In this document: piece by piece, positions 46,996 to 54,087 of the stretch | How the letters are laid out: every line of letters begins with the position of its first letter | Position numbering within the stretch: position 1 is the stretch's first letter | From: Vagococcus humatus | GTDB taxonomy: Bacteria > Bacillota > Bacilli > Lactobacillales > Vagococcaceae | DNA length: 64,000 nt | Assembly: GCF_003950325.1 (NCBI RefSeq) | Contig: NZ_PXZH01000001.1 | Coordinates: forward strand, 124,001 to 188,000 | Reading direction: 5' to 3' | Made by a program: the position numbers and the translations under genes | Notes under the pieces: generated by a model | What the model saw: only the letters and a program-made list of their open reading frames with translations | Databases searched by the model: none | Told to the model about the DNA's origin: nothing

Positions 46996-47017
46996 TTACT
47001 GAACGATTATTTATGAT
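46989..47017 (+). promoter_or_regulatory. Promoter of the M23 hydrolase gene
   Basis: TTGTAA (4 of 6) and TATGAT (5 of 6) with a 17-base spacer. Confidence 0.65.
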
Positions 47018-47057
47018 ATAGTAGATAAGGAATTAAACAAAACAAAGGATAGGTTTT

Positions 47058-48251
47058 ATGAAGAAAAAACATTTAATTTTAGCATCTACTTGCTTATTAC
47101 TAAGTTCAGCGCCAGTTGTCACCTTTGCGGAGTCACTGGACAATCAAATTGATCAGTCTAATCAAAAGATTGAGAACTTACAGCAAAAAAAATCAGCTGA
47201 TGAAAATCAATTAAAACAAATTGAAACAGACATTAAACAATTAGAAAAACAAACAGCAGAGATTTTAAAGAAAAAAGTAGCTCTTGAAAAAGAGTTAAAT
47301 CAGTTAAATGAGGATATCGCACAATTAACCAAAGCTATTGAAAAACGGACAGAACAAATCAATGAACAAGCACGCTCTGTTCAAGTTAATCAAGCTAGTC
47401 ATACTATTGTGGATGCGGTATTAGACTCAGATAATTTATCCGATGCCATTACTAAAACCCTTGCGTATAGTAAACTCGTTCAAGCTAATAATGATATTGT
47501 GGTAGCTCAGCAAGCAGACCAAGAAAAATTAGAGTCTAAACAAAAAGAGTTAAATCAAAAATTAGCTGATATTATCCAAATGACAGAAACATTAAAAGAA
47601 AACAATGAGCAGTTACAAAAGAAAAAATTAGACCAAGCTGTGTTGATTAAACAAGTGGAAGCTGAGTTGGCTCAAGAAAAGTCTAAAAAAGACGGCTTAT
47701 TGAAAGAAAAAGCGGCTGCTGAAAAGCGTCGTCAAGACGAATTGAAACGACTAGAAGCAATGGAGCAAGTGCGGTTAAAAGCTCTTGAAGAAGCGAAAAA
47801 ACAGCAACAAAATCATTCTAATCCAACGCCAACACCGCCAGAAGCTAATTCAGGAGAGTTTCAATACCCAATTCCAAACATTCACATCACAAGTGGGTTT
47901 GGTGGTCGTGAAGATCCAACAGGTGCATCTGGTACCCAACATGATGGAATTGATATGGCTGGTAGTTTAAATGATCCTATTTTTGCAAGTCGTGGTGGAA
48001 CAGTTGTGGCTGCAAGCTATCATCCAAGTGCAGGTAATCATATTATCATTAAACACGATAATGGCTACTATACTTATTACATGCATATGACGACGTTATT
48101 AGTAGGTCAAGGAGAAACTGTTAGTACAGGGCAACAAATCGGCTTGATGGGAACAACTGGTAATTCAACTGGGGTTCATTTACATTTTGGTATTAGTACC
48201 AGTGTGTGGTCAGGCTTTGTAGATCCAGGTCCATTTTTAGGTTTGTATTAA
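47058..48251 (+). CDS. Secreted coiled-coil M23 peptidoglycan hydrolase
   Basis: A 397-residue protein with a signal peptide (cleavage likely after Ala24 in TFA-ES), a long coiled coil (about 26-250), a Pro-rich linker (NPTPTPPE) and a C-terminal M23 LytM endopeptidase domain (270-397). The zinc ligands are visible: His295 and Asp299 (HDGID) and His374-x-His376 (HLHFG). The layout is like EnvC or PcsB, whose coiled coils bind FtsX; FtsEX is encoded 7 kb upstream. With the LytM site intact it is likely an active amino-acid bridge or stem endopeptidase at the division site. A WalR-type box precedes it. Confidence 0.92.
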   Translation: MKKKHLILASTCLLLSSAPVVTFAESLDNQIDQSNQKIENLQQKKSADENQLKQIETDIKQLEKQTAEILKKKVALEKELNQLNEDIAQLTKAIEKRTEQINEQARSVQVNQASHTIVDAVLDSDNLSDAITKTLAYSKLVQANNDIVVAQQADQEKLESKQKELNQKLADIIQMTETLKENNEQLQKKKLDQAVLIKQVEAELAQEKSKKDGLLKEKAAAEKRRQDELKRLEAMEQVRLKALEEAKKQQQNHSNPTPTPPEANSGEFQYPIPNIHITSGFGGREDPTGASGTQHDGIDMAGSLNDPIFASRGGTVVAASYHPSAGNHIIIKHDNGYYTYYMHMTTLLVGQGETVSTGQQIGLMGTTGNSTGVHLHFGISTSVWSGFVDPGPFLGLY

Positions 48252-48286
48252 ACTGATTTAGATTATTATTCGTATAACCATTAAAC

Positions 48287-48328
48287 AACTCTTTTGCCCT
48301 AAGTCACATTAGCCAAAAGAGTTTTTTT
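48287..48328 (+). terminator. Intrinsic terminator after the M23 gene
   Basis: A 10-bp stem AACTCTTTTG/CAAAAGAGTT with a 17-base loop and seven T residues. Confidence 0.8.
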
Positions 48329-48382
48329 ATATTTAGAAACAACTACATCTTACAAAGGATAACGAAATCCAACTTAGGACCT

Positions 48383-48411
48383 ATGACAATTGTTTAGAAA
48401 CAAGGCATAAT
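48383..48411 (+). promoter_or_regulatory. Promoter of liaXYZ
   Basis: ATGACA (5 of 6) and CATAAT (5 of 6) with a 17-base spacer. LiaR should bind nearby, but I could not identify its site with confidence. Confidence 0.55.
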
Positions 48412-48462
48412 AAAGGTACAGTAAGTATTAAATATAAGCATAGAGCTAAGGAGGCTACTATC

Positions 48463-50010
48463 GTGAGAGAAAGAGATCGAATTATCGAATTAGTTAAAAA
48501 AGGTGTTATTTCATCTGAAGAAGCGTTGGTCCTTTTAGAAAATTTAGATATAGATACAGAAAAACAACAAGAACAAGCAGAAGATAGTCAAGAGGAACAA
48601 TGCCAAACAGAAGAAGCTGTCTCAAGTATTGAGGATAAATATCAAGCAGATTATGAGCAACTGGAACATATTTTAGATGAATTAGCTACTCGGGCTAACC
48701 GAGCTTCAGCTGAATTAGATGGTATCCAGGAAGAAATGGTGCACACATTGGCTCGGATTAAAGAGTTAGAAGAGCAAAAAATGGTACTGGATACTTTGGA
48801 AGAGTTAGATAGTTTAGAAGAGGCTCAACAGGCAGAGCGACAAGCTTTAGAAGAACAATTAAATAAATTGCGTAGTAAATTAACAGAATTACAAGTAGAA
48901 AAAGAAACGGCAGAAGATGAGTTAGAAGCCATTAAACAGGAACAAAAATCTAATAAAAAAGAACAATGGTTTCAAGGTTTTGACATGCCAGATGACTGGG
49001 AAGAAAGCGTGAATGACTTAGGTCAAAAAATGACAGAGGCTAGTACTCGTTTAGGAAAAAAAGTTAGTCAAGCTGGTAGTCAATTAGGCCGTTTCTTTAA
49101 AGAAACAGTTAAAAATGTTTCGGATACTGTGAGTGATAATGTAGACTGGAAAGATGTGAATATTAAAGTTCCAGGCATGGTTACCAATAGTTTTAGTCAT
49201 GAGTTTTATTACCCAGAAATTACTGCCTCTTTAATTGATTTTAAAGTAGCAAATGGGCAAGTAAACTTTAAAACGTGGGACTCTCAAGATTTAAAAGTAG
49301 AAGCTAATATTAAAATTTATGGTAAAATGAATGCAGATACTCTTTTTGAAGCATTTCTTGAAAGAAGCCGGATTGAAGTAACTGAAGAAAGTATTTCTTT
49401 CCAAATTCCTAATAAACGAATTAAAGCGGATTTAACTGTTTACTTACCAAGAAAAGATTACGACTATGTCTCAGTTAAAATGTTAAATGGGGATATAGAA
49501 GTAGAAGAGCTACAAGTTAATGACATATATGCTAAAAGCACCAATGGAGATATGGAGTTTCATCAGTTAACTGCAACTATGTTAGAAATTGAAGGAGTTA
49601 ACGGAGATATTGAAATTACAGACAGTCAGATTGTAGACTTGTTAGCAGAATCAGTTAACGGGGAAATCATTACTCGCTCAGCGATCGAAAATTATAGTGT
49701 ATCTAATGTTAATGGGGATATTAAACTAACAGCTTTAGAGCCTTTAGTTAAAAAAGTAGAAGTTAAATTAGTCAATGGGGATATTAAATTGTCTATGCCA
49801 AGTAGTCTAGGTTTAGAAGGAACGGCTAAAGTAAGTATTGGTAGTATTAAAAATCGTTTGGAACGAACAGAAGTCCTTCGTGAGAAAAAAGAAAAAACCA
49901 ATCAATTGTTGCAATTTAGACGGTTTTCTGAAGAAAATCAAGAAACAGTTAGAATTCATGCCACAACCACGACTGGAAGTATTTATCTAAAAGATTCAGA
50001 ACAAGAGTAA
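48463..50010 (+). CDS. liaX: LiaX, envelope-stress surface protein (DUF4097)
   Basis: A 515-residue protein close in size and layout to LiaX of Enterococcus faecalis. The N-terminus (REERDR-like helix ending EEALVLLENLDID) and a long acidic coiled coil (about 30-165) precede a C-terminal beta-rich DUF4097 domain built from repeats of the form VNGDI: LNGDIEV, TNGDMEF, VNGDIEI, VNGEIIT, VNGDIKL and VNGDIKL again. In E. faecalis LiaX senses daptomycin and antimicrobial peptides and regulates the LiaFSR response. There is no signal peptide. The start is GTG with AAGGAGG. Confidence 0.9.
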   Translation: MRERDRIIELVKKGVISSEEALVLLENLDIDTEKQQEQAEDSQEEQCQTEEAVSSIEDKYQADYEQLEHILDELATRANRASAELDGIQEEMVHTLARIKELEEQKMVLDTLEELDSLEEAQQAERQALEEQLNKLRSKLTELQVEKETAEDELEAIKQEQKSNKKEQWFQGFDMPDDWEESVNDLGQKMTEASTRLGKKVSQAGSQLGRFFKETVKNVSDTVSDNVDWKDVNIKVPGMVTNSFSHEFYYPEITASLIDFKVANGQVNFKTWDSQDLKVEANIKIYGKMNADTLFEAFLERSRIEVTEESISFQIPNKRIKADLTVYLPRKDYDYVSVKMLNGDIEVEELQVNDIYAKSTNGDMEFHQLTATMLEIEGVNGDIEITDSQIVDLLAESVNGEIITRSAIENYSVSNVNGDIKLTALEPLVKKVEVKLVNGDIKLSMPSSLGLEGTAKVSIGSIKNRLERTEVLREKKEKTNQLLQFRRFSEENQETVRIHATTTTGSIYLKDSEQE

Positions 50011-50030
50011 GAAATAAAGGAGCATGCTGT

Positions 50031-50333
50031 ATGAAAAAGAAACTAACAAAATCCAGAACAAATGTAGTCATTTCAGGAACATTAGGCGGTATAGCAGAAT
50101 ATTTTAATATAGATCCAACTCTAGTCAGAGTGATTTATATTGTGTTAACCTTTGTGTTAGCTGCCTCACCAATATTATTATATATTTTATTGATGTTAAT
50201 CATCCCAAGTGATTCTGGGCAAAATGGTTCTCCTTATCATAATCCTTATGGCTCACCTTATAGTAGTTCTAGTAAAAGAGAACGAAAGGAAGCTGAAAAA
50301 GTCAAGGATGATGAGGATTGGAGTGACTTTTAA
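50031..50333 (+). CDS. liaY: PspC-domain membrane protein LiaY
   Basis: A 100-residue protein with a PspC domain (residues 3-62: TKSRTNVVISGTLGGIAEYF, then one membrane segment) and a charged cytoplasmic tail (SSSKRERKEAEKVKDDED). Second gene of the LiaR-controlled liaXYZ operon; PspC proteins respond to membrane stress. Its stop codon shares a base with the next start. Confidence 0.92.
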   Translation: MKKKLTKSRTNVVISGTLGGIAEYFNIDPTLVRVIYIVLTFVLAASPILLYILLMLIIPSDSGQNGSPYHNPYGSPYSSSSKRERKEAEKVKDDEDWSDF

Positions 50334-50692
50334 TGAGTTATTGGCAACGACTGTTGGTGAATACCTTAACCTTCATTTCACTACATGTTATTCTACCGAA
50401 CCACATGTTATATGTAAGAAGTCTAGGAATTGCCTTGTTAGCTAGTGCTGTGTTATCGATTTTAAATGCGCTAGTTAAACCTATTTTACATTTATTAAGC
50501 TTACCGATTACTTTAATTACTTTTGGTTTGTTTAGTTTTGTTATTAATGGGATTATCTTGCAATTAACCAGTTCCTTAGTCGGACCCCAAAATTTTGGTT
50601 TTTCTAGTTTTGGTTCAGCAGTCATTGTTTCAGTGATTATGTCTCTGGTGAATTCGGTTGTGTTAAATCAAAAATTAGATGCGTATGATTAA
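50333..50692 (+). CDS. liaZ: Phage holin family membrane protein LiaZ
   Basis: A 119-residue protein with three to four hydrophobic segments and the motif LNALVKPILHLLSLPITLITFGLF (spanning about 43-66), characteristic of the phage holin family 4 (YvlD-like). Despite the family name it is a chromosomal stress protein, third gene of liaXYZ. One-base overlap with liaY. Confidence 0.9.
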   Translation: MSYWQRLLVNTLTFISLHVILPNHMLYVRSLGIALLASAVLSILNALVKPILHLLSLPITLITFGLFSFVINGIILQLTSSLVGPQNFGFSSFGSAVIVSVIMSLVNSVVLNQKLDAYD

Positions 50693-50702
50693 AAGAGTTA
50701 AT

Positions 50703-50739
50703 AAAAAAGCAGATCCTAGAAAATAGGGTCTGCTTTTTC
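50703..50739. terminator. Bidirectional terminator between liaZ and rqcH
   Basis: A 15-bp stem AAAAAGCAGATCCTA/TAGGGTCTGCTTTTT with one wobble pair and a 4-base loop; T-runs on both strands. Confidence 0.9.
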
Positions 50740-52452
50740 TTATGATGATTTGGCGTTGTTACGTAAGTTTTCAACTATTTTTTTAGTTGGAGTAACAAAA
50801 AGTGTTTGTTGATTGTCATAGATGACAAAACCAGGTTTAGCACCATTTGGTTTTTTTACATGTTTCACTGATACATAGTCAACAGGGACTTTATTAGATA
50901 ATTGATACTTAGAAAAATAAGCAGCTAAAATCGCAGCTTCTTCTAAGGTTTCATTAGAAGGAGAGGCGTGTTCGATAATCACATGAGAACCAGGAATGTC
51001 TTTAGCATGTAGCCAAATATCCGTTTTCCGAGCTGTTTTTAAAGTGAGCTTATCATTTTGTAAATTGTTTTTTCCAACGAGAATAGAAGTGCCATCAGAA
51101 GATAGATATTTTTCTGGTTGGCTAGGTTTTTTCTTCTTATGTTTCGCCTGTTTGTTTCGATTGCGAATAATTTTTTCTTCAATCAATTCTTCCCGAATGA
51201 CTTCTAAATCCATAGGAGAGGCGATTTCTAATTGAGATAAGACAGATTCTAAGTAATATTTTTCTTGTTTGGTTTCTTCAAGTTGTTTCTGAATTTTTTT
51301 AACCCCATTTTTCAGTTTAGCGTATTTATGAAAATATTTTTGGGCATTTTGAGAGGGAGATAAATCTTCCCTTAATTGGATGTGAATCGGCTGATTTTCT
51401 TCGTAATAATTTTCTAAAGTAATTTCTTTGGTTCCTTTTTCAACTAAATGTAAGTAAGTAGTGAGTAATTCGCCTTTTTGTCGGTAAATTTCAGCATTTT
51501 CTGTTTCATTGAGTTCTTTTTCTAACTTTTTAAGTTTATTGACAGTTTTTTTATAGTTAGTTTGAATTTGCCGAATTAACTGACTTCCTTGTTGTTTCAC
51601 TCGTTCTTTTTCAGCTTTTCCTTCATAAAAGTTATCGAGTAACTGACTTAAAGAAGAAAAATTCTGATACTCATTTCCTAATGAAACATAGGGAATAGGA
51701 GTAAAGAACTCTTTTTGATTAACAGAAGTTAAAGTCGGCTGAAGTTGGGTAGTTAACTGGTTGAAAAAGTTTAGCCAAGTCGTTAATTTATCTTGGGGCG
51801 ACTGGTTTAGTCTTTCAATTAGTTCTTTTGCCGTTAATTTGCCTATTCCTTGGAAGTGCTGCTGAATAGTTTGTGGTTGCCACTCACTGGTTGATAGTAT
51901 TTCAAATAATTTTTCTTTCGGAACTTGCCAAGGATTCCACTGGTTTTCTTGTACAGGGGGTCGTTGGTAAGTAGCTCCTGGTAATAATAGGCGGTAGCTA
52001 TTTTGAGAAGGACCGATATGTTTGATACAATCTAAAATCTTCTCTTCTTGTTGGTTGACTAAAATAATGGAGCTATGTCGGCCCATTAATTCTATAATCA
52101 AGACTAGGTTTTCTAAATCTCCTAATTCATTCCGTTTAGTAAAATGTAAATGAATGATGCGGTCATTTTCAATTTGTTCCAAAGATTGAATTAAGGCACC
52201 TTCCATATGTTTTCTAAGGGTCATACAAAAATTAGGAGGCACAGCAGGGTTTTGGTAAACCATCTCAGTTAGTTGTACACGAGCATAAGTTGGGTGTACA
52301 GATAGTAATAGTTTATGGTTCTTCCCTTGGTTTCTAATAATTAAAATCAATTCATTGTCGTAAGGTTGGTGAATTTTAGAAATACGGCCACCTTCTAAGA
52401 CTTGGTTTAATTCTTGAACCATGAGATGCGTAAAAACACCATCAAATGACAT
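50740..52452 (-). CDS. rqcH: Rqc2 homologue RqcH (fibronectin-binding protein A family)
   Basis: A 570-residue NFACT protein. The NFACT-N domain starts MSFDGVFTHLMVQELNQVL, a coiled coil spans about 285-430, and the C-terminal NFACT-R domain has DIWLHAKDIPGSHVII (about 452-467). It binds stalled 50S-peptidyl-tRNA and adds C-terminal alanine tails for degradation. Enterococcal versions have also been described as fibronectin-binding proteins. The start at 52452 follows GAGGAAGG; a longer frame to 52473 runs through that site. Single gene on the minus strand. Confidence 0.95.
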   Translation of the reverse strand: MSFDGVFTHLMVQELNQVLEGGRISKIHQPYDNELILIIRNQGKNHKLLLSVHPTYARVQLTEMVYQNPAVPPNFCMTLRKHMEGALIQSLEQIENDRIIHLHFTKRNELGDLENLVLIIELMGRHSSIILVNQQEEKILDCIKHIGPSQNSYRLLLPGATYQRPPVQENQWNPWQVPKEKLFEILSTSEWQPQTIQQHFQGIGKLTAKELIERLNQSPQDKLTTWLNFFNQLTTQLQPTLTSVNQKEFFTPIPYVSLGNEYQNFSSLSQLLDNFYEGKAEKERVKQQGSQLIRQIQTNYKKTVNKLKKLEKELNETENAEIYRQKGELLTTYLHLVEKGTKEITLENYYEENQPIHIQLREDLSPSQNAQKYFHKYAKLKNGVKKIQKQLEETKQEKYYLESVLSQLEIASPMDLEVIREELIEEKIIRNRNKQAKHKKKKPSQPEKYLSSDGTSILVGKNNLQNDKLTLKTARKTDIWLHAKDIPGSHVIIEHASPSNETLEEAAILAAYFSKYQLSNKVPVDYVSVKHVKKPNGAKPGFVIYDNQQTLFVTPTKKIVENLRNNAKSS

Positions 52453-52604
52453 AGACCTTCCTCTTTCCTTCAATAAGTTTCTTAAAGTTAACTATAGCTT
52501 TTTTTTAAACTTGTTGTCAAATAACTCATAAGCTTTTTTTATCTTTTCATTTGGCCTAAGTATGAGTATACTAGATGTATCATATGTAAATTAAGGGTGA
52601 GGGA

Positions 52605-53291
52605 ATGGATAGATTAACAGAGTGGCTCAGCGTATTTGAAGAAAAGACAAAGGAATGGGGACAAGTCTTTCAGCCACTATTTCAGGATTTTGCTCAATTT
52701 TTTAAAGGATTAGGAGAAACTATGAAACCAACATTTGAAACATTTGTTAGTAAGGTGACACAATTAGGACCTAAGATGGGTCAGGCTTTTCAAGGCTGGT
52801 TAGAACGATTGTGGCAGAGGAAAGAATGGTTGATCGTCGGTAGTTTAATCGTGGTACTAGTTACTTTGGTTTTAGTGGTGATTGCACCAGAATCTCAGAA
52901 AAAAATTAGAGTCAGTCAGACTAACTCATTGGTTGCAAAAGAGTATGGCAATAAAAAACAAGTTAAAATTTTAGCAGATGGAGAACTAGAAGAAACCATT
53001 CGTAAAAATAAAGAAGCGGTGGTAATCTTAGCAGATCCAAGTGATCGGTATTATGATAACTTTGTAAAAAGTATCAGTGATTCTGAATTAATGGCGGATT
53101 TTAACCAAAAGGTATACGTTTATCCTATTATTTATCAGGATAAAAAAATTAAAAAGTTTTACCAGTTAACAAGTGGTTTAACGATGATTCATTTTGAACA
53201 TAAAAGAGAACAAAAGCGAATCACGTTAAATTCACAAAAAGAGATTGAATTGTATTTAGTTAATCACTTAAATTTATTAGTAACAGATTAA
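52605..53291 (+). CDS. Single-pass membrane protein of unknown function
   Basis: A 228-residue protein I do not recognise. Residues 1-70 are amphipathic and rich in Phe and Trp (FQPLFQDFAQFFKGLGE), one membrane segment spans about 75-95, and the outer part (100-228) is basic and soluble. The outer part has a thioredoxin-like look (AVVILADPSDRYYDNFVKSI, then VYVYPIIYQD), but the place of the CxxC pair reads DPSD, so it cannot be a redox thioredoxin. Ribosome binding site GTGAGGG, terminator after it. Related proteins without known role may exist in Enterococcaceae. Confidence 0.75.
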   Translation: MDRLTEWLSVFEEKTKEWGQVFQPLFQDFAQFFKGLGETMKPTFETFVSKVTQLGPKMGQAFQGWLERLWQRKEWLIVGSLIVVLVTLVLVVIAPESQKKIRVSQTNSLVAKEYGNKKQVKILADGELEETIRKNKEAVVILADPSDRYYDNFVKSISDSELMADFNQKVYVYPIIYQDKKIKKFYQLTSGLTMIHFEHKREQKRITLNSQKEIELYLVNHLNLLVTD

Positions 53292-53298
53292 TCAACAA

Positions 53299-53330
53299 GG
53301 CGAGTCTTCCTATGAAGGCTCGTCTTTTTT
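53299..53330 (+). terminator. Intrinsic terminator before the cop operon
   Basis: An 11-bp stem GGCGAGTCTTC/GAAGGCTCGTC with two wobble pairs, a CTAT loop and six T residues. Confidence 0.85.
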
Positions 53331-53332
53331 GA

Positions 53333-53361
53333 TTGACAAATAGTCAGTATGGTTGTAACTT
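53333..53361 (+). promoter_or_regulatory. Promoter of copYZA
   Basis: A perfect TTGACA and TAACTT (4 of 6) with a 17-base spacer, starting within three bases of the preceding terminator T-run. Confidence 0.65.
53348..53357 (+). promoter_or_regulatory. CopY operator (cop box), upstream copy
   Basis: TATGGTTGTA matches TACANNTGTA at 6 of 8 defined positions and overlaps the end of the -35/-10 spacer and the first two bases of the -10. Confidence 0.45.
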
Positions 53362-53376
53362 ATAGATATAAACGAT

Positions 53377-53386
53377 TACGCTTGTA
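53377..53386 (+). promoter_or_regulatory. CopY operator (cop box), downstream copy
   Basis: TACGCTTGTA matches TACANNTGTA at 7 of 8 defined positions. Its distance of 29 bases from the first box resembles the paired boxes of the E. hirae cop promoter. Confidence 0.65.
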
Positions 53387-53406
53387 AACGAAAGGGAGGT
53401 GAGTGT

Positions 53407-53880
53407 ATGGTTCGCGTGTCTGAACCAGTAAAAGTGAGTGAGGCAGAGTGGGAAGTATTACGTGTTATTTGGACACAGGAATTAACCACTAGCCAAGAAG
53501 TGATTAAAGTGTTGGAGACAACCATGGACTGGAAACCTGCTACGATAAAAACGTTACTAGGACGGCTAGTCAAAAAAGAATTGGTAGGCACTCAAAAACA
53601 GGGAAATAAATATAGGTACTATCCATTAGTCAGTGAGAAAGAAACAGTGCAAAGTGCAACAGAAACTTTATTTAGTCATATTTGTGCCAAAAAAATTGGC
53701 CAAACTTTAGGGGATTTAATCCAGCAAGCAGAGCTAACCAAAGAAGATATGGCTTGGATTCAACATCAATTGGATCAAAAACAACCAGTAGCAGAAATTA
53801 CGTGTAACTGTATACCAGGTCAATGTGAATGCCACAAGGAAGAACATGATCCTACTAATGAAAAGAGGTTATCAAAATGA
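53407..53880 (+). CDS. copY: Copper-responsive repressor CopY
   Basis: A 157-residue BlaI/MecI-type winged-helix repressor (residues 8-75) with the C-terminal copper/zinc switch Cys133-x-Cys135-x4-Cys140-x-Cys142. Zinc keeps it on the DNA; copper displaces zinc, delivered by CopZ, and frees the operon. Two cop boxes precede it. Ribosome binding site GGGAGGTG. It overlaps copZ by four bases. Confidence 0.96.
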   Translation: MVRVSEPVKVSEAEWEVLRVIWTQELTTSQEVIKVLETTMDWKPATIKTLLGRLVKKELVGTQKQGNKYRYYPLVSEKETVQSATETLFSHICAKKIGQTLGDLIQQAELTKEDMAWIQHQLDQKQPVAEITCNCIPGQCECHKEEHDPTNEKRLSK

Positions 53881-54086
53881 AACAAGTTTTAGAAATAGAA
53901 GGAATGAGTTGTAAACATTGCGCGGCTAGAATTGAAGAAGGGGTGGCTAGCTTACCAGGCGTTAAAAAAATAAAAGTCAATTTACGTAAGCAGGAAGGAA
54001 AAGTCACGTTAGACGAAACCGAATTATCTATTCAACAAGTTCTGGATAAAATAGAAGAGTTAGGTTATCAAGCTGAGGTGAAGTAA
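53877..54086 (+). CDS. copZ: Copper chaperone CopZ
   Basis: A 69-residue ferredoxin-fold heavy-metal-associated protein with the copper-binding MSCKHC (Cys12, Cys15). It carries Cu(I) in the cytoplasm to CopY and to the export ATPase. Overlaps copY as ATGA and ends one base before copA. Confidence 0.97.
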   Translation: MKQVLEIEGMSCKHCAARIEEGVASLPGVKKIKVNLRKQEGKVTLDETELSIQQVLDKIEELGYQAEVK

Positions 54087-54087
54087 G

